Source of the DNA: Triticum aestivum
Taxonomy: Eukaryota > Streptophyta > Magnoliopsida > Poales > Poaceae
Reading direction: 5' to 3'
Length of the DNA stretch: 64,000 nucleotides
NCBI RefSeq assembly: GCF_018294505.1
Contig: NC_057811.1
Location: 409,264,968-409,328,967 of the forward strand
Shown here: piece by piece, positions 10,572-22,520 of the stretch
Position numbering within the stretch: the stretch's first letter is position 1
How the letters are laid out: each line of letters starts with the position of its first letter
Notes under the pieces: generated by a model
Databases searched by the model: none
The model's input: only the letters and a program-made list of their open reading frames with translations
Told to the model about the DNA's origin: nothing
Program-made: the position numbers and the translations under genes

Positions 10572-13500
10572 ATGGACGAGTACGGAGAGATATATTATTG
10601 TGTTGAGAAGTGGTGTTTGTTGGTCAGCAAACTGAACACTAGGCAGAAAAAGCGTTCTGCAAGCACCAAATTGGAAAAAAAATGTTGATGATTCCTAGTG
10701 TGCTCATGCGAAAGTATTTGCTGAAATTCATAACTAAATCGTATGCCTTGGACAGAAAAAGGTTCATTATGCCATCAAAAAACGGTGCGATATCATTGCG
10801 CACTGAAGATGTGTTTGACATTTTTGGGCTTGAGAACAAGGGCAAAGATGTCATGAAAGCGCTAGGTAAAGGGGGGTTAAAGGCAAGGTGAAGGTGCCTA
10901 GCCGTTTTCTAGATTCCAGTACGGGTGAAATAATGATAGACCAGCTGATTGAGAACATCGTTGCTAGTGGCATGTATGATGATGATTTCCTGCGTAGAAT
11001 TGTGTTGGTTCTTCTAGGCACGGTTCTTGCACCGCACTCCACTAAAGAAGTTCCTAATGCTTATTACAAGTTAGTGGAGAATGTGGAGGCCATCAAAGCA
11101 TTTAATTGGAACGCGTTTACTTTCCGCGTTTGCGTTGATGGCATCACAAAGACGATATCGGATCTTACAAAATTTACATGGCCGGTGGGAAACCTTATCC
11201 TCATACAGGTAAATCTTATGTTATATTTTTTTTCTTTCCAACTATAGTTTGTCAAAAAAGGATTGCTAATATAATTCATGGTCATGCAGTACTTGTTTTG
11301 GGAGAAAGTGCAACCACTAGATGAAGAGACATTCGATCCACTGGCTCATGAATATCCGTTGATGCTTAATTGGGCAGAAGATGAGGCTAAGAAGCGTGAC
11401 ACGTACGACACATCGTACGGCCGCGGTAATGTGACGGTAAGTGTTAATGATTCGTACTGCATGCACTTATGGTACTATTTAAATGTTGAGCAATTTAAAT
11501 TGATTTAACGTGTCACAGATTGATGACGTAATAAGTGAGAAGTACAGACAAACATTAATTGCTCAAGAAGGAAAAATTGCAGAGGAAGAATTTGAGCCAA
11601 AAGATCGAACAGGCCGTGCCCGAAAAAGGAAAGATAATAGAGACGAGGTTTCATCGAGCAGGGACACTACATTAGATCAAGTGATGAAATGCATCAAAGA
11701 TATGCAAAAAGAATTTTGTCTTCTCCCTAAAAAATATGCTGAGGTAATGAGTTATGTGTACTTCAATTTACATGTGAGCCCTTGATACGTCTCCGACGTA
11801 TCTATAATTTTTTATTGTTCCACGCTATTATATTATCTGTTTTGGATGTTTAATGGGCTTTAATATGCTCTTTTATATTATTTTTGGGACTAACCTATTA
11901 ACCGAAGGCCCAGTGCAAGTTGCTGTTTTTTTGCCTATTTCAGTGTTTCGTAGAAAATGAATATCAAACGGAATCCAAACCGAACGGAACCTTCACGAGG
12001 ATCTTTTTTGAACAAACGCAATCCAGGAGACTTGGAGTGGACGTCAAGGAAGCAACGAGGCGGCCACGAGGTAGGAGGGCGCGCCCAGGGGGTAGGCGCG
12101 CCCCCACCCTCGTGGGCCCCTCGTAGCTCCACCAACCTACTTCCTTCGCCTATATATACTCTTATACCGTGAAAACATCCAGGGGAGCCACGAAACCACT
12201 TTTCCACTGCCGCAACCTTCTGTACCCATGAGATCCCATCTTGGGGCCTTTTCCGGCGCTCTGCCGGAGGGAGATTCGATCACGGAGGGCTTCTACATCA
12301 ACACATAGCCTCTCCGATGATGTGTGAGTAGTTTACCACAGACCTTCGGGTCCATAGTTATTAGCTAGATGGCTTCTTCTCTCTCTTTGATTCTCAATAC
12401 AAAGTTCTCCTCGATGTTCTTGGAGATCTATTCGATGTAATACTTTTTGCGGTGTCTTTGTCGAGATCCGATGAATTGTGGGTTAATGATCAAGATTATC
12501 TATGAACAGTATTTGGTTCTTCTCTGAATTCTTATATGCATGATTTGTTATCTTTGCAAGTCTCTTCGAATTATCGGTTTAGTTTGGCCTACTAGATTGA
12601 TCTTTCTTGCAATGGGAGAAGTGCTTAGCTTTGGGTTCCATCTTGCGGTGTCCTTTCCCAGTGACAGTAGGGGCAGCAAGGCACGTATTGTATTGTTGCC
12701 ATCGAGGATAAAAAGATGGGGTTTATATCATATTGCTTGAGTTTATCCCTCTACATCATGTCATCTTGCCTAATGCGTTACTCTGTTTTTATGAACTTAA
12801 TACTCTAGATGCATGCTGGATAGCGGTCGATGTGTGGAGTAATAGTAGTGGATGCAGAATCGTTTCGGTCTACTTGACACGGACGTGATGCCTATGTTCA
12901 TGATCATGCCTAGATATTCTCATAACTATGCGCTTTTCTATCAATTGCTCGGCAGTAATTTGTTCACCCACCGTAATATATGCTATCTTGAGAGAAGCCA
13001 CTGGTGAAACCTATGGCCCCCGGGTCTACTTTACATCATATTAGTTTCTCGTCAACTAGCTATTTCTTTCGCCGTTTATTTTGGAATCTTTACTTTTCAA
13101 TCTATACAACAAAAATACCAAAACTATGTATCTTATTGTCTTTATCAGATCTCACTTTTGCAAGTGGCCGTGAAGGGATTGACAACCCCTTTATCGCGTT
13201 GGTTGCAAGGTTCTTGATTGTTTGTGCGGGTACTAGGCGACTTGCGTGTAATCTCCTACTGGATTGATACCTTGGTTCTCAAAACTGAGTGAAATACTTA
13301 CGCTACTTTGTTGCATCACTCTTTCCTCTTCAAGGGAAAACCAACGCATGCTCAAGAGGTAGCAGCCCTTATTCATAATGTTTGCATGTAGTTAATGCTT
13401 TCGATGTGTTATTGCAGATAGTAGTGGAGAAGCTGGAGAAGAAAGGTCTTGTCTTCAAGCCAAACAGGGGGTTTCGTGATGATGTTGAGTTTGTGGAGCA

Positions 13501-14788
13501 TAGTGAAGACTGGGTGAGGAAGAAGTATGGTCCAAAATATTGGACAGATGTAAAATCAACTCCTGCAAAAGAAGATATGGATGGCAGGGTGGAGGCATCC
13601 TTCACCACTGGGAATGGGAAGAAGTACGCACGTGAGAAAGGTGGGCATCACAACACACCCGGCATAGGAGATGAAGCCGACCCCTTCATTATTGAGGAGA
13701 ATGGTAATTCACCCGACCCATCTCTAGCAACGGTAGACACGAATGACTTTCCTGCTCTTACTGCAACCCCCAAGAATATAAATACAGTGTCAGACAGGTC
13801 TAGCACCGATAAATCTGAGGAGATTAGTATGGATAGTCTAAAAACCTGTATGAAAAATGCGAAAGAAAGTGGCATTAAGTGGCACTAAGGAGCATACTGT
13901 AATAGCTGTATTGTTGTTATGATATTTTCAGGTCATCAATAGTTATTGCAACCATATGCAGACCCATAATCCTCATGCTGACCGTCACATATTATCATCT
14001 TGGGTGTCCCACTGGCTTATTCTTCGTGCTGATGGAAAGGTTAAGAACTCTAAGAAGCATTTTATGGAGCATCTCACAAACCAAAATAAAATGGTGTCTA
14101 GAGTTACTGAAGAGTATTCCATCAAAGATAAGGTACTTCAGTTTAGTATGATCCGTCGTACGACATAACTATCTGTGTGTACACCAACATGAATAAAATT
14201 TGTTGTAGGCATACTTTCCTTTTTCATGTGGAAGAAAATCATTGGATAACGGTTGTCATGCACAACAAGAACAAAGAGTTTCAAGTTTTAAATTCTACTG
14301 GTGAAAGCAGCAAAAGAGTTCTTTCAAAGATTACTAAGCTGGTAAGATTACAACTTTACATAAAACAAGATATAGTTATTTGAAACGTACTTCATATGGA
14401 TTTCATATTTTTATTTCAGAGGGTAGAAATAGCTAAAGATACGATGGACGTGAACTCCATTATTGGAACAGAACATCCTGGCCTATCTTCGTGGCCAATA
14501 AGGGAGTACGATATACCGTTATAAGAGGATGGGTATGTTCAAATGTTGAATTACTATGTACTTTTCTGATCCAACAATACTTGACTCGAGGTTTTTTGTA
14601 GAGTCTCTTGTGGTCTTTTCGTGGTGAAATGTGTTGAAAACTGGTACGGAGATGATTGGATATTTGAGTTTGACCAGGTAGAGGTTAATTCTTCAAGGGG
14701 ACGCATTCTAGCTGAAATACTATTTTCAGAATGCAACACGATGGAAGTAGTGAAAGAGAAGATCCTCAAGATCATGGAGAAGAAATGA
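10572..14788 (+). pseudogene. Ulp1-like (C48) cysteine protease gene of transposon type, multi-exon, decayed
   Basis: Readable exons with GT-AG borders are about 10572-11208, 11290-11436, 11519-11743, 13418-13888, 13932-14132, 14209-14341, 14420-14532 and 14602-14788. The N-terminal region resembles domains that precede Ulp1 in plant MULE/CACTA-captured genes. The middle is charged. The C-terminus has the C48 catalytic core: the His in NHWITVVMHNKNKEFQVLNS with a following Asn/Asp position, and the Cys in SCGLFVVKCVENW. Damage: a one-base frameshift at an A-run near 10680, another near 10890, TAA at 13886-13888 and TAA at 14522-14524 (usual Gln codon). A solo LTR sits inside the intron 11744-13417 and leaves its splice sites intact. 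In such elements Ulp1-like proteins are presumed SUMO-protease derived; a role in transposition is not established. Confidence 0.72.
11783..13364 (+). mobile_element. Solo LTR (1,582 bp), gypsy-type family starting TGATACGTCTCC
   Basis: It starts TGATACGTCTCCGACG and ends GAGGTAGCA, flanked on both sides by GCCCT (11778-11782 and 13365-13369), a perfect 5-bp target duplication. It aligns end to end with the LTRs of the complete element at 45407-52476. No internal region or second LTR is present, the signature of unequal recombination between two LTRs. A TATATATA box lies near 12150. From memory the family resembles the Sabrina/WHAM group; the name is uncertain. Confidence 0.92.
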
Positions 14789-14789
14789 G

Positions 14790-15189
14790 TCGGAGGATGG
14801 GGTGTTGGCTATTATCTCCACTAAATAAACGTGCCGTTGTTGGTACTTGATACAATCTTCATATTAAGACATCTCTTTATTGTAATGCGGCATGATTTTG
14901 CATGTTTCGCAACTAAATAAATGTGCCCTGGTCGGTATTTGCTACAATATCTATTTTTAAATGTCACTATTATTTGCATCATTGTGGGTGATGATTGTTC
15001 AACTTGTTATATTCGCAGTTTTTATGTTGTATATACTGTGATGATTAGGCCGCCGTGGCCGGCCGGCCGCTGCTATTTTGTACTGTTTTGTATTTTGATG
15101 AAATGCGGTCGGCCGCTGCTTTCTGTCAAAAAAAATTAATTTAAAAAATGCCCAACCACCGCTGCTGGGACCATAGTAGCATACTGAAC
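14790..15189. other. No gene seen
   Basis: This is AT-rich 3' flank of the Ulp1-like gene, with a partial duplication of AACTAAATAAATGTGCC-like sequence (about 14820 and 14910). A short GC palindrome GGCCGGCCGGCC lies near 15057. Confidence 0.5.
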
Positions 15190-15690
15190 CTACTCAAATC
15201 AAGCCCGAAGGCGACTCGGGCGGCTGATTGAGCCCACTAATGGGCCCAGAAACGGGGTCCAATGGGGCTGTGGGGAGTAATAACAGAGGAGTTCGAAAGA
15301 GGGGGCGAAGGCAGCTATTTAAGTCTCTCCTCGCGCCCCCGGCTTCCGAGGTGGGACTAAAGATCCCCATCGCGCCCCGCACTGCACGCGGTCGCCGCAA
15401 GGCTCACGAGGCCGTATTCTGCACTATCACCGGCCGGCCCAGTTCGGCCCAATGCAGGCAGGCCGCCGCTCGCCCCCTCCCCTCGCCCGCGCAGCGCACC
15501 ACTCAGTGTTTAGTCCCCCCTCGGAAGCGGGGGCGAGTGAGGAGCGGCTTAAATAGCTGGGCATGCGTGAGCCATTGAACTCCTCTAAAAGCTCCCAGCC
15601 CCGTTGGACCCAGCTGCTGGGCCGTTTGCGGGCATATTTGTTGTCCCGAGTCGCCACCCGGCTTGATTTGGGTCGGAAATAATGCCTTCT
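15190..15690. mobile_element. Palindromic (foldback) element with ~190-bp inverted arms
   Basis: The left arm from 15197 (CAAATCAAGCCCG...GCGACTCGGG) is repeated in inverted orientation ending near 15675 (CCCGAGTCGCC...GGCTTGATTTG). Each arm contains GAGGAGTTC, a TATTTAAG motif and GCTTCCGAGG followed by GGGACTAAA. The arms therefore place TATTTAAG boxes symmetrically, facing each other. The class is probably a MULE-like or foldback transposon; a target duplication was not resolved. Confidence 0.65.
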
Positions 15691-16172
15691 CTTGGTCCAG
15701 TAGCAGTCGGGCTATTTTTTTATGATGCCACGCGGGTCAGGCCGGGTGCTTTTTTTGCCACGTCGGTCAGCCCAGGTAGTAACATATACAATGTCATCAT
15801 CATGAAACAAAAGCAAACAAAATCGCCGCGCGGGTCAGCCCTGGTACGATCAAATACGGTGATCATCACCAAACAAAATAAATAGAATTTTGAAACTGCA
15901 GACTATTTCACATAACAGTACAAAATACAAATTTATTACATAAATATTTTGAGGAACCATAAACAAATCACTTATCAAGTTTTCTGGCACACAGGTACGA
16001 ATAAAAAACAGCATAGGTTATTCAGACATGACTCGTGCAACCACTTTTATTCTTCCAACAAACCAAGATGCTTCTCTACGCTCGATTCCTGGACAAAATA
16101 TAAAGAAATGGGTGAGAAAATATAGTTGATGAAATCAAATTAGCAACATAACAAAAATAAGAAGGTAGCAGC

Positions 16173-18801
16173 TCACTTCTCATTCAGACGACATGTAGCC
16201 TTGTGATGACCTGGGAGACTACACAGACTGCACAAAGGACCACTTTTCTTATCTGTAAAATCTTTTGGCCTACCATTCTTTGTAATGTCGGGGGCCCCCT
16301 TTGACCGCCCCTTCTTAGGTGCACCCTTCGTCGAAACTTTCTGAGGATCACCAATACCAGGCTCAACTTGTTGTGCCTGACTTGCCTCCTTCATAAGCAT
16401 AGCATACCTTCTACTTCCTATAAGTTCCTCCTCTGAAATCTTTTTCTGCGCTATTATGTTGTCTAGACACTTCATCAACTCGTCGAACAAGAAGGGATCA
16501 TTTGCTGCAACATGAGCAGCTGCTACGGTTTTAATGGTTATTGCACTATACCGTTCTCTCTCCAATGACCCCGACCAACCCCATCCAAACATATCACTCT
16601 TTCGCTGCACAGGCAACCCATCTCTGGCATGTTTGGGAAACCGATGAAGGACACAACACTTTGGTATTTCAGTTAAGTTCAGATGATGGAGAACAAAGAG
16701 AATGTGTTTGCATGGCAGCCCTTTAAGAACCATCCTAAGACAACTGCATGTTATAGTTTCTTCTGAGTTACCTGGTTCATAAACAACATTGTACCTGAAC
16801 TTGTGGTTATCCTTCCATGTCACCATGAATGTCTGACGCTCAATTCCCACGAGCGTCTCAAATATCTCCAGCTGACCCATCTTATGCAAATCATCTTGCG
16901 GGATGTAGAAATTAGCAAGTGTGAATACTTTGGCGGCATGCTCCTCAAGGGCCTTATATTCAGTAACCGATGTTGGTTCTTTCTGGTGTGCCTTGCAGTC
17001 ATCGTACGCCTCATTCTCACGCAGGCGAACTATACAGTTCTCATAATGCACTACCAAATCAACTATTGTCATACTGTAGTCCAGGTGAAGGTGAAGGCAG
17101 GAGTTGAGGCTTTCGCTCCTCTGGTTACTTCGCATACCAAGAAAAAAACCATAGGAAAGATATGAAGCCGCCCAAAGTCTCCTCTTCCTGTACATCCTGT
17201 TAAGTCACTCTTCAGTTCTCTCCGTCTTCCACTTATCATAGAAAGCGGTCCATGTCTGCCCAAAGTTCGCTTGAGAGGTGGCATAGTATAGGAGCGATCT
17301 GAACTCATCTAGTGACTTGTAATGCAGGTGCCTCTGCATATTTTTCTCGATATGCCAGGAGCAAAGACGATGGAACACATCTGAAAGGACAGTCCGAATA
17401 GCCCGGATCATTGCAGCGTCACTGTCTGTGATTATTGACTTTGGCTTCACCTGACAGTTTGCCTTCATAAATGTCTGCAGCAGCCACACTATGTCCCTTT
17501 CGTCTCGTCAGCAATGATGGCACAACCAAACACTGTGGTGCAACAATGGTTGTTAACTTCGACAAAGGGGATGAATGGCATACCATATTTGTTCATCTTA
17601 TATGTGCTATCAAACATGACCACATCTCTGTAGTCCTGATAGTCCCTCCGCGACTGTGCATCGCACCAGAACATACTCTTTAGTCTCCCTTCCTTGTGGA
17701 GCACATACTCAAAAAAACTCAGGGTCCTTCTCCTTCCTGCTCCTCATAATGCCAACTGCCATCTCAGCATCACCCTTTGCAATGAGCTTCATTTTTCTCT
17801 GCAACAAAGATTGTAAATATCCCTCCTGATAAGCCCGCACTTATCGTACGAACCATATCTGCTGATGAAGTTGTCCATTATTATATGCTTTCTTATCCGG
17901 CCACTTCCATCGCCAATATCTCGGCCCTCTTGCCATCTCCAATCCACCTGTGTGACCACAAAAGATAAACCTCGTCGGGCCGAGCCATTGCGTGGTAGTG
18001 ATCATCCACGAATGACGCGACGAACCAAACGCCACGTTCTCTGTCCAGCTTCACCACCATATGTGCACCGCAGTCGCAACGAGTCTCCGGTCTAAGCCTG
18101 CGCTTGCGGCCCTCCATGGTTATGAACTTGCTCTGCCTTCTCCCTGCCCCGGAGCAAAGAAACCGTCGGTACCGTATCATTCCTGAAGCACCTCGTTTGA
18201 CCTTCTGTTTCCTGATGCTAAACCCGTGCTCTTTGGCATGATTGTTGTAGAATATGTATGCATCCCCTTGCGACCGAAAGGTCATAGCCATGACCTTCCA
18301 ATGTGTCTCCAGCATGTGTTGCTGTCTTCGAGCCTCCTCAATGTCGATCTCTCCCTCATCGTGATCACCGCTAGGACCATCTAACTCCTCCTACAAAATT
18401 CATATGAAAATATATATGTCAATTACTATCATTTAATTCATACTATTGATCGATGTACAACATCTATCAACTAACCTGGCTCAAGTTATCTGCGAATGAT
18501 TACTGCAAACTATTTTGCACATTGTCAACATCCACATCTTCCTGCAAATTTGTATACATAGATAAATAGTTAGCCATGGCATACTTTGCAAATTCAAAAA
18601 TAAAATAAATTATACGCCACTTATGTTTTCACTATTTGTGCCATGTTCATTATTATCAAACTCCTTCGAAGGTAAGATATCATATGACAAGACGGAATCG
18701 TTGTCGTTGTTGTCATCATCTTCATTAAAATTATCGTTGTCAGTCTTAGTCACCTTATCAGTATCATTCTCATCCCTCGTGAATGCGGTTTCTTCGTCCA
18801 T
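16173..18801 (-). pseudogene. FAR1/FHY3-related MULE transposase gene, broken
   Basis: FAR1-related proteins derive from Mutator-like transposases. In order on the minus strand: an acidic first exon (18801-18618, D/E/N-rich, start MDEETAFTRDEND) with a GT donor; a short exon at about 18541-18478 carrying an in-frame TAA; then, from about 18394, an exon with the FAR1 zinc-binding domain (DAYIFYNNHAKEHGFSIRK... CDCGAHMVVK). The MULE transposase core follows (VVMFDSTYKMNKYGMPF, ITDSDAAMIRAIRTV, CSWHIEKNMQRHL), then the SWIM zinc finger CSCLRMVLKGLPCKH near 16740, and a C-terminal CSLCSLPGHHKATC zinc knuckle before the stop at 16173. At least two or three frameshifts (near 17890, 17710 and 17205) split the frame. 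It could be a MULE transposase or a domesticated FRS paralogue; the damage argues for a dead transposon gene. Confidence 0.8.
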
Positions 18802-19545
18802 GTCAACAAACCTAACTCATAGAACTGCAAAACATTGATAATTTATCGTGTGTTAGGTTTAGTACAGTGGATCATGCCCAAGGGCAACACTAGTTCTCTA
18901 AATCATTCGGTAGTCCGTACAGGCGGCGCTGCGACGGGAGGTTTTGATGAACCCTAAACCCTAAATCAATACATGAACTAAATCACTTCTATCCATCATG
19001 CCCGCTAGGTTTAGATGACAAACCTTGGGCCGCCGTGTAGACGTCGTCGGCGTTCGACGACGGCTTTGAGGCAGGTGTCCCCGCCTTGAATCTAGCAGAC
19101 GACGACGAGCAATCCGCCGGATGTTTGGCAGGATCCGCGGCGGGGGGCTACAGTGGTGCGGAGGCGGACGTCGGGCCCTTCACGTCCGCGGCGTCGAACG
19201 ACGACGGTGAAATGTGGTGACGGACGCCATTGGGACGACGGCAGCGGCGACGGACGGGGTTCGGACAGCGTCGATCCGTGGCGGCGGTGATCGGCCACTA
19301 GGAACTATAGTGATCGCCGGGCGGGCGAGCAGATGGGGCGGGTGAGAAGATGGGGCGGGCGAGGAGATCGTGCAACTGGTAGTTTTTTTTGCATGCGCGC
19401 GGTACGTATACGTACGCCGGGCAGAACTGTACAATACGAGGTGGGCATACGTTTCTTCCATATGACCATTCTGCCCTTCTACGTTTTGTGTGGGGGGTCT
19501 ACCGAAGCACCGCTCTTTCATTGCATACGTTGGAACTGAGGTGAT
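18802..19545. other. Presumed 5' flank of the FAR1/MULE gene, GC-rich, no gene seen
   Basis: CpG-rich sequence with CGTCGTCGGCG repeats (19040-19330). It ends where the Ulp1-like exon of the next element starts. It may hold the MULE promoter and terminal repeat, but no terminus or 9-bp duplication was confirmed. Confidence 0.35.
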
Positions 19546-20667
19546 GCTTGTTGAATTTGTGGAGTTATTCCAGTTATTCAATCAAGATGCCCTCGACAAA
19601 CAACTCATGACTTGCTACTGTCTGTAAGTATTACTTCTGTAATTAAGTCTCTATAGCTCAGCTCTTTCATTGCATGTATATATAATTATCCTCACTATAT
19701 TATGCAGATTGAAAATCGTCGAATGCAAAAAAGCACAAATCTATGACATTGGGTTCATTAACCCAAATACCATAAATGAAGGGTCGGTTCAAAACAGAGT
19801 CAAAGATACCAAGGACAACTTGCTACAATCGTTGCTTCGAAATCAAAACAAAGGGAAAATACTCTTTTCTTACAACTTCAAGTGAGTGTTACTGTCTTGT
19901 ACATATTCGGTTTCCCTTACTTGAGGTTATAGTAATGTAATTGATGAGTTATGCATGCGTGCGCAGCTTCCACTTTATTCTGCTAGAAATTAAGCTTGAC
20001 CGGGGAGTAGTAACTGTCTTAGACTCGAGACGAATAGATCCCCAGCTCTATGCGGACATGACTGCAATGCTCCATAAGTAAGTTCAATCGATCATTATCA
20101 CACCATATCGGCAACTTTGTTCATTTCCTGATATCAAGTAATTATTTTCCTTGTTTGGAAGGGTTTGGAAAGAATTCACCGGAAATGTTCCGGGACTGCC
20201 GAGGAAGCTGCGATTTACACACCCGAAAGTAAGTAGTACTAGCTAGTTCCGCGCATCTCCCATTGATTCTAGTTTCATCAATACCATTTATCATGCTTGA
20301 TTATCAGTTTGATTGAACTCTATTTCTCGTAATGTGCTTGTGGCAGGAAGGCGGGAATAATTGATGTGGATACTACGTTTGCGAGTTCATCTACAACGCG
20401 ACCGCCTCTCAGCGGGGCTACTCTGTAAAACAATATGAAGTACGTAAACAATAATATTCACAATTTTATTTTCATTTGTGTTGAGTTTCATTCATATATA
20501 TGTATTGACCCCCTTCTTTAAATTAGATGTGGCAGATGCGGGATGAACTCCTACCACATGATCGCGTACGAGCAATTCAAGAGGAATTGACGGGATTCTT
20601 TCTTGACCACGTCATAAATGAGGAAGGAGAATACCATCTGGATATTGAAATGGATTTTAGATGTTAG
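19546..20667 (+). pseudogene. C-terminal half of a second Ulp1-like (C48) protease gene (CACTA-type)
   Basis: Six exons with GT-AG borders and matching phases are readable: (5' limit about 19546) to 19623, 19708-19881, 19967-20077, 20162-20228, 20347-20439 and 20527-20667. The core contains the catalytic His region FSYNFHFILLEIKLDRG, the Asp in VVTVLDSRRIDP, and the Cys block CGYYVCEFIYNAT. TGA at 20362-20364 sits directly before the Cys codon TGT at 20365, where relatives have a sense codon. The N-terminal half is absent; upstream lies the FAR1/MULE sequence, so the gene was probably split or truncated. The tail ends EEGEYHLDIEMDFRC. A CACTA terminus of matching type is found downstream at 21854. 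Confidence 0.75.
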
Positions 20668-20899
20668 GGATTGTAATAGATGTTATATTGTATATATATA
20701 GTAGCGTCCGATAGATATACGAAAACTTGTTGTTCGACCAAATCTCTCGGAGAAAGAGAGGTCACTTCTCTGTGTATATGTTCATGACGATCTTTTGTAA
20801 TTAATGGTTCCTTCATTTGCTTACTAGCTAGCGTGTCGAGTTCTCTCTATATGTATAGTACCTAGCATCGATCAAGTACGAAGAAAGGGAGGTCACTTC

Positions 20900-21310
20900 C
20901 GATAATTCATCCTGTAGCCCGGGCTCAGCTGCTCCCGGTCAGTAAAAAATTCAAAACAAATACTAGAAAAATTCAAAAAATTCCAAAAAAATTTGTGTGG
21001 TAGATAATTTGATGCGTGAGGTCCGCACCAAATTTCAACTCATTTGGATATTTGAGTAGGTCTCGGCAAAAAAGACAAATCGGGTCAAAACAGTTCATGA
21101 ACAGTAAACTTTTTTACAGACACCGATTTTGTCTTTTTTGCACAGACTTGCTCAAATGTCCAAACGAGTTGAATTTTCAGCGAACCTCACGCATCTAATT
21201 ATCTACCACACAAAAAAAATTGGAATTTTTTGAATTTTTTTTTGTATTTGTTTTGATTTTTTCCGTGAGCGCGGGTGCAGCTGAGCCCGGGTGCAGATTC
21301 GCCGCACTCG
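20900..21310. mobile_element. Foldback MULE-like MITE (411 bp) with 9-bp target duplication
   Basis: GGTCACTTC occurs directly outside both ends (20891-20899 and 21311-21319). The element is a long imperfect palindrome: CCCGGGCTCAGCTG near the left end is mirrored by CAGCTGAGCCCGGG near the right end. The AT-rich interior (GTGTGGTAGATAATTTGATG and its complement) is also mirrored. No coding potential. A 9-bp duplication is typical of Mutator-like elements. Confidence 0.85.
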
Positions 21311-21386
21311 GTCACTTCTCTCTATTAACTAGCGAACACAATATGAAACCCCTAAATTAACCCTCCAAAACCCCTAACCCCTTCCC

Positions 21387-21597
21387 NNNNNNNNNNNNNN
21401 NNNNNNNNNNNNNNNNNNNNNNNNNNNNNNNNNNNNNNNNNNNNNNNNNNNNNNNNNNNNNNNNNNNNNNNNNNNNNNNNNNNNNNNNNNNNNNNNNNNN
21501 NNNNNNNNNNNNNNNNNNNNNNNNNNNNNNNNNNNNNNNNNNNNNNNNNNNNNNNNNNNNNNNNNNNNNNNNNNNNNNNNNNNNNNNNNNNNNNNNN
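21387..21597. other. Assembly gap (N run, 211 bp)
   Basis: A run of N flanked by CCCCTAACCCCTTCCC on the left. Confidence 1.
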
Positions 21598-21629
21598 AAA
21601 CAAAAACCCCAGCGCCTGCGAGCTGCTGA

Positions 21630-21854
21630 CGCATGGCCTCCTTTTGGTCCCAGTTGGTGTTACCAACCGGGACTAATTAAAGATCCTCCTGCCTAGGCGC
21701 TCCGCAGGGGCCACGTGAAGCCCCTTCTGTCCCGTTTCGTAAGCGAACCGGGATTAAAGGTTTTGGGCTTTAGTCCCAACCGTTTTGTCCCGGTTCCAGA
21801 ACCGGGACTAAAAGCCCTCTGAAACCGGGACTAGTTCCCTGTTTTTCACCAGTG
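21630..21854 (-). mobile_element. CACTA terminus with subterminal repeats
   Basis: Read on the minus strand the end is CACTGGTGAAAAACAGGG at 21854, followed inward by repeated AACCGGGACTAAAAG and CCCGGTT motifs in both orientations to about 21640. It is a wheat-type CACTA end. The Ulp1-like remnant at 19546-20667 may belong to the same element. The partner terminus was not found, and the gap at 21387-21597 lies inside. Confidence 0.8.
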
Positions 21855-22206
21855 AATGCGTGCGTGCGTGTAATTTAAATGTCAGAGGGTGTGGATGTAA
21901 AATGGAAGTTGTTCTAATTTGTATGTCTCCTGCGACATGAATTTCGGAACAGGGAGTATAAGAGACGACTATATATGTCCATCCATTAATGCAGAAGGCC
22001 ATGAATTTTCATGTTCATGATAGACAAGTCGCTCCACTCGAGGACAGACGCCGTGGGACGAGTACCACCTCCTCCTTCCCTCTGTTTTTTATCCGGGAAA
22101 AAGCAAAAGCCTTGCGTTTTGATACATCGATAGAAAAAAGAGAGTTTGAACAAGCCTTTCGTCAAGAAAAGAGTTTGAACAAGCCCGTAGAGGCGCACAC
22201 CCGGTG
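21855..22206. other. No gene seen
   Basis: Mixed sequence outside the CACTA end with no recognisable coding or repeat structure. Confidence 0.4.
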
Positions 22207-22229
22207 AGATAATGCGAAGCGGCTAGCTA

Positions 22230-22520
22230 GTCGCCGTCCCCGCCTCCCCCTTGATCGTGTTGAAGAGGCCGGCTAGGCTAAGTCGTGCGTCCTCGAAGAT
22301 GATCATGTTGCCAGCTTTCATATCCACCATGATTATTACGGACGAGCATAACCTAGAATCGTGGTTTGGTCAATGCACTTACCCTGTCAAACTAGTCGTC
22401 GTAGGCTGAAGTGAACTTCCTTAGCCGTATGGCACTCGTAAATCGTAATGCAGAAGTTTATACGGCCCTTGACGTCGGGCATGTAGCTAGTGAAGCAAGC
22501 TAGCGAGCACCAGTTTGGGT
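22230..22520 (-). pseudogene. Possible gene remnant, unrecognised
   Basis: The minus strand has two short coding-like stretches: YMPDVKGRINFCITIYECH and, about 100 bp downstream, AGNMIIFEDARLSLAGLF. Codon use and residue pattern look like protein, but I recognise no family and there is no open start. It may be a decayed two-exon gene fragment. Confidence 0.2.
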
